Shown: positions 1-6,718 of the stretch, piece by piece
Position numbering within the stretch: position 1 is the first letter of the stretch
Layout of the letters: each line of letters opens with the position of its first letter
Translations under genes and position numbers: made by a program
Assembly: GCA_903887035.1 (NCBI GenBank)
Contig: CAISOG010000035.1
Coordinates: 1-11,480 of the forward strand
Length of the DNA: 11,480 nucleotides
Reading direction: 5' to 3'
Origin: an uncultured Holosporaceae bacterium
GTDB taxonomy: Bacteria > Pseudomonadota > Alphaproteobacteria > CAISOG01
Notes under the pieces: model-generated
Seen by the model: the letters and a program-made list of their open reading frames with translations, nothing else
What the model was told of the DNA's origin: nothing
Database searches by the model: none

Positions 1-1103
1 ACCACCACCACCAAGGCCGCATGGGTTTGGGCGTTTAACACCGCGCTGGCCAGCCCCATGCTGGCGAAAATCAATCCCAACTCCCCGCGCGGTACCATGC
101 CCGATCCGACCAGCAGCTTATGCCGCAGCGATCCAGACGCTCCCACACCCGCCGCCAGCTTACCCACCACCGCGGCCACGCTCAGCACCCCGACCAGGGT
201 CATCATCGCCCTGTCCTGCCACAGCGCACCCAACTGCACCTGCGCGCCGACCAGGATAAAAAAGATGGGCAGAAAAAAGTCCGTCACCGGCTTAATTTGC
301 TTTTCCAACGGATGCCGCTGATCCGATTCTGCCAGCACCAGGCCGGCGGCAAAGGCACCAATCAACGCCGCAAGACCAAACACCTCTGCGGCATAGGCCA
401 GGCCAAAGGCAAAGATTAAGGCAGCGGTCAGCAGCACCCCACGGCTACGCAGCACCGCGATGATGCGGCCAAAATGGGGGGCGGCCAGCTTGCCAATAAT
501 CAGCGCCCCTATCAGAAAACCCAGGGCTTTGCCGACAATCATTCCCACCGATGCCACGGTAATCGCCTGCCCATCGCTAAGGGCGATGACCACAGATAAC
601 ACCACCACCCCCAGAATATCATCCAGAATTGCCGCCCCCAAAATGGTTTGGCCAGCCTCGGTTTTCAGCTGTTTCAACTCTTGCAACACATTGATGGTGA
701 TACCAATACTGGTCGCGGTCAGCGCCGCCCCAACAAACACCGCGGTCATCATCCCTGCCCCGCTGGCCAACATCACGGCCATCCCCAGGCCGAACGGCGC
801 CAACATGCCGACAATCCCAACCAGCAGGGATTGCCACCCAACCTTAAGCAACGCCCGCAAATCCGATTCCAACCCAATTTCAAACAGCAACAGGGTGACG
901 CCAATTTGCGCCATTAATTGCAACACCTGTTGATCGGGATGCAACCATTGCAAACCCGATACACCGACCACCAGCCCAGCGGCCAACTCCCCCAACACCG
1001 CGGGTTGGCGCAGCCGCAAGGCGACCTCCCCCCCCACTTTGGCGGCAATAAAAACCATGGTTAGGTTAGCCAGCAACTGGCCAAATTCTGCACCACCACT
1101 CAT
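1..1103 (-). CDS. CPA2 family cation/proton (Na+/H+) antiporter, C-terminus cut by window edge
   Basis: Inner-membrane exchanger of monovalent cations for protons, read as 367 codons from ATG at 1103 to the left edge. The protein is almost wholly hydrophobic, with some ten to twelve membrane segments. Residues 128-135 (LTATSIGI) match the broken helix of CPA2 transporters. D161-D162 in AILDDILG is the paired-aspartate ion site of NapA-like electrogenic Na+/H+ antiporters. R339 and E341 in VPRGELGLI are the conserved late-helix motif. K315 may be the lysine partner of the DD site, but this is inferred by position only. The start has a good Shine-Dalgarno, AAGGGG, 7 bases upstream. It is divergent from the aldo/keto reductase gene. 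Any C-terminal TrkA-N or other regulatory domain would lie outside the window. The DD pair argues against a KefB/KefC-type K+ efflux role; the ion itself cannot be read from sequence. Confidence 0.88.
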   Translation of the reverse strand, partial: MSGGAEFGQLLANLTMVFIAAKVGGEVALRLRQPAVLGELAAGLVVGVSGLQWLHPDQQVLQLMAQIGVTLLLFEIGLESDLRALLKVGWQSLLVGIVGMLAPFGLGMAVMLASGAGMMTAVFVGAALTATSIGITINVLQELKQLKTEAGQTILGAAILDDILGVVVLSVVIALSDGQAITVASVGMIVGKALGFLIGALIIGKLAAPHFGRIIAVLRSRGVLLTAALIFAFGLAYAAEVFGLAALIGAFAAGLVLAESDQRHPLEKQIKPVTDFFLPIFFILVGAQVQLGALWQDRAMMTLVGVLSVAAVVGKLAAGVGASGSLRHKLLVGSGMVPRGELGLIFASMGLASAVLNAQTHAALVVV

Positions 1104-1154
1104 AGATTCACCCCTTCACGAAAAACCCTATGCCCCCTGGTCATCGGGCATCAT

Positions 1155-1170
1155 CAGCATTAGAATGCTG
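1155..1170. promoter_or_regulatory. 16-bp dyad in the antiporter/tas divergent spacer
   Basis: CAGCATT and AATGCTG form perfect 7-bp arms around a 2-base centre, near the middle of the 108-bp spacer between two divergent genes. On the minus strand the centre reads TCTAAT, a plausible -10 for the antiporter, but no good -35 stands at the right distance. An operator role is inference from symmetry and position. Confidence 0.35.
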
Positions 1171-1211
1171 CCAATCTAGCTCAAAACCCCTTGTTCGTAT
1201 AGGATATTGCC

Positions 1212-2273
1212 ATGGAACGCCGCCCTTTAGGCAACAGTGATATAACCGTCAGCCCCATCTGCCTGGGTTCTATGACCTGGGGCGGGCAAAATACTGAGGC
1301 TGAGGGGCATCAGCAGCTGGATTTCGCCCTGGATCACGGCATCAATTTTATCGACACCGCTGAGATGTATGCGGTTCCGCGGCGCGCCGAAACCCAGGGG
1401 TCAACCGAACGCATTATCGGCAGCTGGCTTAGCAGTCGTCGTAACCGCGACAAGGTGGTGTTGGCCACCAAAATTATCGGCAGTGGGCGAAATTTCCCCT
1501 ATATCCGCGACGGCCAGTCTAAGCCCGATCGCGCCAACATCGCCGCCGCGGTTGATGCCAGCCTGAAACGGCTGCAAACCGACTATATCGACCTGTACCA
1601 AATCCATTGGCCGGATCGCACCGTTCCCAGCTTTGGTGGCTTTGGCTATGTTCATAATGGGGTGGAGCAGCCCGTGCCCCTGCAAGAAACCCTGGCCGGC
1701 TTGCAGGAGCAGGTTAAGGCGGGCAAGATTCGCGTCATCGGCCTGTCGAATGAAACGCCCTGGGGGCTGATGACCTGCCTAAAGGCGCATGAAACATCTC
1801 CTGAATCAGAACCATTGCCGCGCGTACAAACCATGCAAAACCTCTACAACCTGCTGTGCCGCACCGACGATATCGGCCTGACCGAAATCTATCATCGGGA
1901 GGGGGTGGGGCTGTTGGGCTATTCCCCCCTGGCCTTTGGGGTATTGTCGGGCAAGTATCATGACCCCAATCTAACGCCAGATCCCAAAGCACGATTGGTA
2001 CAGTTTAAGGATGAATTTCCCCGCTATCAAACCCCGCAATCGCATGCGGCGGTGCTGAAATACCTGGCCTTGGCCAAAGAACACGGCCTAACCCTGACCC
2101 AACTGGCCTTGGGCTTTGCCTATCACCGCCCCTTTATGACCAGCACGATTATCGGCGCAACCAGTTTGCCACAATTGGCGGAGAATATCGCGGCATGGGA
2201 GGTGCGGCTGTCGCCAGAAATTTTAACGGCGATTGAGGGCATCCACCGCGACCACCCCAACCCCTGTCCTTAA
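1212..2273 (+). CDS. tas: Aldo/keto reductase, Tas-like (NADPH-dependent)
   Basis: 353-residue cytosolic oxidoreductase of the AKR superfamily, a TIM barrel that reduces aldehydes or ketones with NADPH. The start MERRPLGNSDITVSPICLGSM is typical of the family. The catalytic set is complete: D48 and Y53 in FIDTAEMY, K87 in VVLATK and H132 in YQIHW. The stretch VPRRAETQGSTE (55-66) closely matches E. coli Tas (VPPRPETQGLTE), as do LKRLQTDYIDLYQIHWP and GLSNET, so I place it with Tas rather than with generic AKRs. The length agrees with the family. AGGA lies 7 bases before the ATG. In E. coli, tas was found as a suppressor of a starvation-associated prephenate dehydrogenase defect, and its physiological substrate is unclear; the same uncertainty applies here. 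It stands alone, divergent from the antiporter and convergent with the unknown gene at 2302-2745. Confidence 0.88.
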   Translation: MERRPLGNSDITVSPICLGSMTWGGQNTEAEGHQQLDFALDHGINFIDTAEMYAVPRRAETQGSTERIIGSWLSSRRNRDKVVLATKIIGSGRNFPYIRDGQSKPDRANIAAAVDASLKRLQTDYIDLYQIHWPDRTVPSFGGFGYVHNGVEQPVPLQETLAGLQEQVKAGKIRVIGLSNETPWGLMTCLKAHETSPESEPLPRVQTMQNLYNLLCRTDDIGLTEIYHREGVGLLGYSPLAFGVLSGKYHDPNLTPDPKARLVQFKDEFPRYQTPQSHAAVLKYLALAKEHGLTLTQLALGFAYHRPFMTSTIIGATSLPQLAENIAAWEVRLSPEILTAIEGIHRDHPNPCP

Positions 2274-2301
2274 AGGATGGGGAGTGATTAGGCTTTTGCG
2301 G

Positions 2302-2745
2302 TTATAGGCCTCTCTTTTTGACTTCAGCAGCAAAAAGGTTACAGATTTCTTGATTCGCGGCGGCACTATTCCAGTCCATTGGATGCTTAGCAGCTGAGTC
2401 ATTCGCCGCATCCGATGCATGGGTATTTGCCGCTTGATCAAAAGAAATTCCTATACAGGCAAGACCTTTAACGATGGCTTGGCGGCTAAAGGTAATGGCC
2501 TGCGCGGCCACCTTAAGCACGCTGCCCCAAACCGCCCCAACCGAACCCAGTGACCAAGCCTGGCTGGCGGCAGGGGCGGGGGTGGCACCATTCTCAGGCG
2601 ATGCTGGATTGTTTGACTCCCTCCATTGCTGCTCTAACGCTGCTTGCGCTGCCGCAATCTCTTCGGGAAGAAAATCTTTTGGCTTGTCGCCTAAATGATC
2701 TGATACAGCCTCTGGCAAAACATCCACCATTTCTGTCGGCATCAT
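2302..2745 (-). CDS. Unrecognised small protein, 147 residues
   Basis: I do not recognise this protein. The frame opens further upstream (ATG at 2832), but I prefer the tandem ATGs at 2745 and 2742, because AGGAAG lies 7 bases upstream of the first and the longer version begins with an unconvincing arginine- and proline-rich stretch. Residues 1-45 are acidic and likely helical (PEEIAAAQAALEQQW). Residues 46-62 are a Pro/Ala/Asn linker. Residues 63-97 are mildly hydrophobic (SVGAVWGSVLKVAAQAI, then a segment with Cys and Ile), perhaps amphipathic, without a clear signal peptide. The tail is Ala/Asn/Asp-rich and ends AAEVKKRGL. It is convergent with the reductase gene 28 bases away and divergent from thyA. 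Good codon structure and a good ribosome site support a real gene, but it could be lineage-restricted. Confidence 0.55.
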   Translation of the reverse strand: MMPTEMVDVLPEAVSDHLGDKPKDFLPEEIAAAQAALEQQWRESNNPASPENGATPAPAASQAWSLGSVGAVWGSVLKVAAQAITFSRQAIVKGLACIGISFDQAANTHASDAANDSAAKHPMDWNSAAANQEICNLFAAEVKKRGL

Positions 2746-2779
2746 CGGACACTTCCTGTTTGGTCGAACCAAGGTTATA

Positions 2780-2822
2780 GTTGCATCATCTGCCCCCCAC
2801 GGGGGTTTGGGATTCATGCAAC
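2780..2822. repeat. Nested inverted repeats in the unknown/thyA spacer
   Basis: GTTGCAT (2780-2786) and ATGCAAC (2816-2822) are perfect 7-bp arms. Nested inside, CCCCC (2793-2797) and GGGGG (2801-2805) pair around a CAC loop. A smaller dyad TTGGT-CGA-ACCAA lies just outside at 2760-2772, followed by TATAGT (2776-2781), a possible thyA -10 lacking a good -35. There is no T-tract on either strand, so a terminator is unlikely. An operator or cruciform-like site is possible but unproven. Confidence 0.4.
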
Positions 2823-2839
2823 GCCTGGGCATGTATTAA

Positions 2840-2852
2840 CCTTAACTTAAGG
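2840..2852. promoter_or_regulatory. thyA: 13-bp dyad covering the thyA Shine-Dalgarno
   Basis: CCTTAA and TTAAGG are perfect 6-bp arms around a single C. The right arm with the next base gives TAAGGA, the only purine-rich ribosome-site candidate for thyA, lying 12 bases before its ATG at 2866. The tiny loop rules out an RNA hairpin with full-length arms, so if it matters it would be as a protein-binding DNA dyad. Confidence 0.35.
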
Positions 2853-2865
2853 ATATGACCGACCG

Positions 2866-3753
2866 ATGACCGTAGCTTCGCCAAATGATGAAACAAAAGT
2901 TAACGGCGGGGTTGGTGGTGTAGGCCTTGTGGCAACCATGGGCGAGTCGGGCTATCTGAATCTGTTAAGCCATATTCGCCAGCATGGCACCCGCAAGGTG
3001 GATCGGACGGGGGTTGGCACTCTGGCCAGTTTTGGCCATCAACTACGCTTTGACCTAAGCAGCAGTTTTCCGTTGCTGACCACCAAGCAGCTGTATCTGC
3101 GGGCGATTATCCATGAATTGCTGTGGTTCCTGAAGGGCGACACCAATATTGGCTATCTACAGGCCAACCGCGTGACCATTTGGGATGAATGGGCGGATGA
3201 ACAGGGCAATCTGGGTCCTATTTATGGCCAGCAATGGCGGGATTTCGGTGGCGAAACCCTGGGCAAGGGCAATGGGATTGACCAGATCACCGCCCTGATA
3301 GACGGCTTGCAACATGATCCTGACAGCCGCCGCCACCTGGTTTGCGCCTGGAACCCGTTGGCCTTGGCGCAGATTCAAAAATCGCCGCCGCCCTGCCACG
3401 CGCTGTTCCAATTTTTTGTTGCCGATGGCCGCCTATCCTGCCAGCTGTATCAACGCAGCGCCGATATGTTTTTGGGCGTACCGTTTAATATCGCCAGCTA
3501 TGCCCTGCTGACCCTGATGATCGCCCAGGTTTGCGGGTTGCAACCTGGTGAATTCGTGCATTGTCTGGGCGATGCCCACATCTATCTAAACCATCTGGAT
3601 CAGGTGGATTTGCAGCTAAGCCGCGACATACGCCCCTTTCCCACCATGCAGCTGAATCCCGCCCGCCAAAATCTATTCGATTTTGTCTATGAGGATTTCA
3701 CCCTAATCGACTACAACCCGCATCCGCGCATTGCCGCCCCGATTGCGGTTTAG
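2866..3753 (+). CDS. thyA: Thymidylate synthase (folate-dependent)
   Basis: Converts dUMP to dTMP using 5,10-methylenetetrahydrofolate as methyl donor and reductant, giving dihydrofolate. It acts as a cytosolic dimer. The match to ThyA is strong along the length: DRTGVGTL (46-53), HELLWFLKGDTNIGYL (83-98), TIWDEWAD (104-111), the dUMP-phosphate arginines R155-R156 in DPDSRR, nucleophile C177 in PPPCHALFQF, QLYQRSADMFLGVPFN (193-208) with N208, and HPRIAAPIAV at the C-terminus. Length is 295 residues against about 264 in E. coli. The excess is a Gly/Val-rich N-terminal stretch of about 24 residues. An alternative start, M25 at 2938, would give a normal-length enzyme, but it has no better ribosome site. 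No dihydrofolate reductase gene follows; the next gene is convergent. Confidence 0.97.
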   Translation: MTVASPNDETKVNGGVGGVGLVATMGESGYLNLLSHIRQHGTRKVDRTGVGTLASFGHQLRFDLSSSFPLLTTKQLYLRAIIHELLWFLKGDTNIGYLQANRVTIWDEWADEQGNLGPIYGQQWRDFGGETLGKGNGIDQITALIDGLQHDPDSRRHLVCAWNPLALAQIQKSPPPCHALFQFFVADGRLSCQLYQRSADMFLGVPFNIASYALLTLMIAQVCGLQPGEFVHCLGDAHIYLNHLDQVDLQLSRDIRPFPTMQLNPARQNLFDFVYEDFTLIDYNPHPRIAAPIAV

Positions 3754-3814
3754 AGCGTTTACGGAAAAAGGGCAGGATAGAATAAGGGTAGGCTAAAGCG
3801 GAAACGCTCTAGCC
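3751..3814. terminator. Structured element between convergent thyA and MaoC genes
   Basis: Two mutually exclusive pairings are visible. TAGAGCGTTT (3751-3760) is the perfect inverse of AAACGCTCTA (3802-3811), 41 bases apart, and the outer ends of these arms are the stop codons of the two facing genes. Locally, GGCTA-A-AGCG (3791-3800) pairs with CGCT-C-TAGCC (3805-3814) around GAAA; the one A/C mismatch becomes a G-U pair in minus-strand RNA, giving a 10-bp stem. The bases after it in minus direction (TACCCTTATTCT) are only moderately T-rich. It is either a bidirectional terminator or a copy of a dispersed palindromic repeat. Confidence 0.5.
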
Positions 3815-4255
3815 AGCCTTACGATCCACCATCACCACCGCTTCGCCTTCCAACACCACCTTATCGGCGACGCTGACGCTGGTGGCCAGGGTTACGCGCC
3901 GCTTTTCCTGGTCAATCGCGGTCACCACCACCTGCGCGGTCGCCTCATCCCCCAGCTTGACGGGCGCACGAAACTTCAGGCTTTGGCTAAGGTAAATCGC
4001 ACCAGGCCCGGGCAGCTTGGTGCCCAACACCGCCGAAATAAGGCCAGCGGTTAACATGCCATGGGCAATACGGCCACCAAACATGGTGGTTTTGGCGTAA
4101 TCTTCATCCAAATGGACAGGATTGGTATCGCCAGAAACTTCGGCAAATTTGATGACATCCGCCTCACTGATAATACGACTCAGGCTGGCACTCTGCCCCT
4201 CGCTTAAGTCTTCCAGGTAAAAACCGTGCAAATTGGTGGTCATGGCAACATCCAT
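3809..4255 (-). CDS. MaoC-family (R)-specific enoyl-CoA hydratase, PhaJ-like
   Basis: Single hotdog-fold hydratase of 148 residues, the usual size for PhaJ-type enzymes, which hydrate trans-2-enoyl-CoA to (R)-3-hydroxyacyl-CoA and can feed beta-oxidation intermediates to polyhydroxyalkanoate synthesis. The hydratase-2 motif is intact: FAEVSGDTNPVHLDEDYA (38-55) with the catalytic pair D43 and H48 and the supporting N45. It is followed by GGRIAHGMLTAGLIS (60-74), also characteristic. ATG at 4255 is drawn; M5 at 4243 has GGA 7 bases upstream and aligns well with family starts, so it may be the true one. No PHA synthase or phasin is in view, so a role in PHA supply is not shown. It is divergent from tolQ and convergent with thyA. 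Confidence 0.87.
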   Translation of the reverse strand: MDVAMTTNLHGFYLEDLSEGQSASLSRIISEADVIKFAEVSGDTNPVHLDEDYAKTTMFGGRIAHGMLTAGLISAVLGTKLPGPGAIYLSQSLKFRAPVKLGDEATAQVVVTAIDQEKRRVTLATSVSVADKVVLEGEAVVMVDRKAG

Positions 4256-4338
4256 CCGTAAAAGAAAAACACCCTAATCCCATACCCCATTTTCGCGCCT
4301 TAGTCCAACATCATGACAGGCTTTTGTGCGCCCGTTTG

Positions 4339-4427
4339 TTGTTGGCCGTCTTTTGGCCTTAATTTCCAACAAAAATCAGGTTATGGTAGCGTCCACAAAC
4401 AGTGCTAAGCTGTTTTGACTGTTTTGT
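4339..4427. promoter_or_regulatory. Repeat-rich upstream region of tolQRA
   Basis: The roughly 200-bp spacer before tolQ has several repeats. TTGTTGG (4339-4345) and CCAACAA (4366-4372) are perfect inverted arms. TTGGCC is repeated directly at 4342-4347 and 4353-4358. AAACAG (4397-4402) and CTGTTT (4410-4415) face each other around TGCTAAG. CTGTTTTG occurs twice in tandem (4410-4417, 4419-4426). TTGACT (4415-4420) is a -35-like word, but no -10 follows at 16-18 bp. Promoters for both divergent genes must lie here, but I cannot place them. Confidence 0.3.
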
Positions 4428-4462
4428 TGCCACCACCGCCTGTATCCTGATTGGAGTTGATG

Positions 4463-5212
4463 ATGCCTACCCCTAACCCGCTTACTGTAGCCAACAGCGT
4501 ACAAACGACTCAAGCCGCCGCGATTGCCCCCGCCCACAGCCTATCCCCGTGGGAGCTGTTTTTGCAGGCCGACATTGTGGTGAAATCGGTGATGTTGGCG
4601 TTAGTGCTGGCCTCAATCTGGTGCTGGGCAATTATTCTGGATAAATATGTGCGCCTGAAAAGGGTGCAGGCGCAGGCCGATAAATTTGAGGAAGGGTTTT
4701 GGTCAGGCGGCAGTCTGGAAGAATTGTTTGACCGCATTGGCCATAAGCCTGCCGACCCGATGACCGCTGTTTTTGCTGCCGCCATGCGGGAATGGCGCCG
4801 CACCATCAATCGCGGCGTGACGGAGGTGCAAAAAATCCGAACCAGCCTGCAACAACGGATTGAGCGGGTGATGGGCGTGACCATCCAGCGGGAGATGGAG
4901 GGGTTGGAGCGTTTCATGGGCTTTTTGGCCACCGTCGGCTCTGCCGCCACTTTTATTGGCTTGTTCGGCACGGTTTGGGGGATTATGAACAGCTTTCAGG
5001 CGATTGCAGGATCCCAGAACACCAGCCTGGCCGTGGTGGCGCCGGGGATTGCCGAGGCACTTTTCGCCACCGCCATTGGTCTTATCGCCGCCATTCCCGC
5101 GATGGTAGCCTATAACAAATTCTCAGCCGATCTTAATAGGTTCGGGGCGCGCCTGGACAATTTCGCTATAGAATTTGGCTCGATTCTGTCGCGTCAGCTG
5201 GAGGATAAATAG
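4463..5212 (+). CDS. tolQ: TolQ, inner-membrane proton channel subunit of Tol-Pal
   Basis: MotA/TolQ/ExbB-family protein that forms the proton-driven motor with TolR and energises TolA for outer-membrane constriction at division. I choose the ATG at 4463 (249 residues): GGAG sits 6 bases upstream, against 3 bases for the ATG at 4460, and an in-frame TTG at 4451 overlaps that GGAG. Three membrane spans are visible, at about 40-60 (VKSVMLALVLASIWCWAIIL), 152-175 and 189-216, with a long cytoplasmic loop between the first two. The family signatures GLFGTVWGIMNSF and VAPGIAEALFATAIGLIAAIP are present. T170 and T203 match the threonines lining the proton path in E. coli TolQ (T145, T178). It directly abuts tolR. 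The usual upstream ybgC thioesterase is missing; a divergent MaoC-type hotdog gene lies there instead. Confidence 0.95.
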   Translation: MPTPNPLTVANSVQTTQAAAIAPAHSLSPWELFLQADIVVKSVMLALVLASIWCWAIILDKYVRLKRVQAQADKFEEGFWSGGSLEELFDRIGHKPADPMTAVFAAAMREWRRTINRGVTEVQKIRTSLQQRIERVMGVTIQREMEGLERFMGFLATVGSAATFIGLFGTVWGIMNSFQAIAGSQNTSLAVVAPGIAEALFATAIGLIAAIPAMVAYNKFSADLNRFGARLDNFAIEFGSILSRQLEDK

Positions 5213-5725
5213 ATGGCGGGCGGCCTGATGGGCAGCGGGCGCGGCCGTAACAGCCGCAAACGTGGGCTGGTCGCGGAAATCAACGTAACGCCGCTGGTCG
5301 ATGTGATGTTGGTTCTGTTGATTATCTTTATGGTGACCGCCCCACTGGTGACCGTTTCGGTGCCTGTTGACCTGCCCAAAACCAAGGCGGCGGGCAGCAC
5401 CCAATCGGATGAACCCCTGGTGGTATCCATCAACAGCAAGGGCAAATTGTTCCTGCAAGACAGTGAGGTGGAGCCTGCCATTCTGGTTAGCCGCCTGAAA
5501 GCCATCACCAAAGAAAAAAGCGATACGCGCATTTTTGTGCGGGGGGATCGCGCCATTAACTATGGCCGCATCATGGAGGTGTTGGGAACCTTGCAGCAGG
5601 CAGGCTTTAGCAAAGTTGCCCTGGTCGCGCAGCAGCCTGATGCCACCAGTACAGCAGCAGGTGCAGAGCCTGAAAGCGCCTCACCCGCTGCCCCCCAACC
5701 TGGCGGCGGAGCCAACAAGCCCTGA
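5213..5725 (+). CDS. tolR: TolR, motor subunit of Tol-Pal
   Basis: ExbD/TolR-family protein with a short cytoplasmic N-terminus, one membrane helix and a periplasmic domain. It works with TolQ to couple proton flow to TolA. The family signature AEINVTPLVDVMLVLLIIFM spans 21-40, with D30 the membrane aspartate that is protonated (D23 in E. coli). The periplasmic ExbD/TolR domain runs to about residue 138 (QQAGFSKVALVAQ). Length is 170 residues against about 142 in E. coli. The excess is a C-terminal tail of about 30 residues rich in Ala, Pro, Gly and Ser, probably disordered. The start follows the tolQ stop with no spacer, and GGAGG inside the end of tolQ lies 8 bases upstream, a sign of coupled translation. 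Confidence 0.95.
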   Translation: MAGGLMGSGRGRNSRKRGLVAEINVTPLVDVMLVLLIIFMVTAPLVTVSVPVDLPKTKAAGSTQSDEPLVVSINSKGKLFLQDSEVEPAILVSRLKAITKEKSDTRIFVRGDRAINYGRIMEVLGTLQQAGFSKVALVAQQPDATSTAAGAEPESASPAAPQPGGGANKP

Positions 5726-5744
5726 TGGGGCGGGAAAGGCTGTC

Positions 5745-6683
5745 ATGCGTGCACATAAAGACCTGTTGCCAATCGCCCTAATCGGCTCATTACTGCTGCA
5801 TCTTTTGTTGATGCTGGCGGCGGTCTTTGGCTTGCCTGGTGTGCCGTTATTGCGGCCCGACGCGCAACCCACTTTTGTCGTGGATATTGAATTGCCGCGG
5901 GTCGCGATCAGCAATCCGCCTAAGGCTAAGGGAGCGCCCGACGTTCAGGAATCTAAGGCACCACCCGCCGATCAGCCGCCCAAACCGACTCCGATGCCGC
6001 CCCCGCCACCGCCGGCTCCTGCCGCTAAGGTGGAGCCAACGCCCGAAGCGCCTAAGCCTGAACCCGTGAAGCCCGCCGCGAAGCAGCCCGAGCCAGAGGA
6101 TGAGGTGGAGTCTTTGAAAAAACTGCTGGCTGAAAAGGCCAAAGAACGCAAAGCGCAAGAGGAAAAAGAAAAAAAGAAAGAGGAGGCCAAAAAACCTGAG
6201 CCCCCTAAACCCGATCAAGCGAAGAAGCCTGAACCCAAAAAGCCCGATGATCCCTTTGCCGACAACATTCTGAAAACCCTGTCGCAGAAAAAACCACCGC
6301 CCGCCCCGACCAAGGGTGAGGTTGATGGGGTGGCGCGGGTTAAGGGTACGGCAGTGCACCGCGACAGCCTGCCCGTTGGCTTTTCTGACCTTGACCTGAT
6401 TCGCAAACAGATTGAGCCCTGTTGGAACGTTCCTGCCGGCGCCCGTTATGCCGAAGATTTGGTGGTGTCGGTGGAGGTGGAGTTGGATCAAACGGGTGAG
6501 GTGCGATCGGCCATTATCAGTGATAGGGCGCGTGCCGATAGGGATCCCGCCTATCGCACCGCCGCCGAAAGTGCCCGCCGCGCCGTCTGGTCTTGCAGCC
6601 CGCTGAAACTGCCACCCGAAAAATACGAGGATTGGAAAAAAATCACCCTGACCTTTGATCCGAAACAGGTGTTGGGTTTCTAA
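5745..6683 (+). CDS. tolA: TolA, periplasm-spanning arm of Tol-Pal
   Basis: Inner-membrane-anchored protein that crosses the periplasm and, driven by TolQ-TolR, binds TolB/Pal. It has 312 residues from ATG 5745, with AAGG 5 bases upstream, 19 bases after tolR. Domain I is one N-terminal membrane helix (8-29) with the S15-x3-H19 pair that in E. coli TolA contacts TolQ. Residues 55-120 are rich in proline and lysine (PPKPTPMPPPPPPAPAAK). Residues 121-150 are a charged Lys/Glu/Ala helix, followed by more Pro/Lys repeats to about 190. The C-terminal TonB/TolA domain (about 216-312) carries RKQIEPCWNVPAGA and SARRAVWSCSPLKLPPEKY. C226 and C284 are placed to form a periplasmic disulfide. The helical domain II is much shorter than in E. 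coli, with proline-rich sequence in its place. The middle of the gene is very purine-rich because of these repeats. Confidence 0.95.
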   Translation: MRAHKDLLPIALIGSLLLHLLLMLAAVFGLPGVPLLRPDAQPTFVVDIELPRVAISNPPKAKGAPDVQESKAPPADQPPKPTPMPPPPPPAPAAKVEPTPEAPKPEPVKPAAKQPEPEDEVESLKKLLAEKAKERKAQEEKEKKKEEAKKPEPPKPDQAKKPEPKKPDDPFADNILKTLSQKKPPPAPTKGEVDGVARVKGTAVHRDSLPVGFSDLDLIRKQIEPCWNVPAGARYAEDLVVSVEVELDQTGEVRSAIISDRARADRDPAYRTAAESARRAVWSCSPLKLPPEKYEDWKKITLTFDPKQVLGF

Positions 6684-6718
6684 ATTTTCCCTCACGGCGG
6701 TATCAACCATTGCTTAAC

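Noticed and set aside
460..933. A 157-codon plus-strand frame across the antiporter gene
   Set aside because: It is antisense to the antiporter, whose frame carries conserved transport motifs; the plus-strand product is Pro/Thr/Ile/Asn-rich with no recognisable feature.
2474..2780. Two plus-strand frames of about 75 codons inside the unknown gene
   Set aside because: Neither has a ribosome site or a recognisable product; they lie antisense to the better-supported minus-strand gene.
2302..2832. Longer form of the unknown small protein starting at 2832
   Set aside because: The extra 29 residues are unlike the rest and overlap the palindromes, and the ATG at 2745 has a proper AGGAAG ribosome site.
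5847..6710. A 287-codon open frame on the minus strand across tolA
   Set aside because: It is antisense to a well-supported tolA. Its Phe/Leu/Arg/Gly-rich product is the direct shadow of the Lys/Pro/Glu-rich repeats, which lack stop codons in that frame.
6697..6714. Possible sigma-54 promoter (GG and GC of CGGTATC and TTGCT) before the FliJ-like gene
   Set aside because: The GG and GC are 11 bases apart instead of the strict 10, and the -24 element is otherwise poor.
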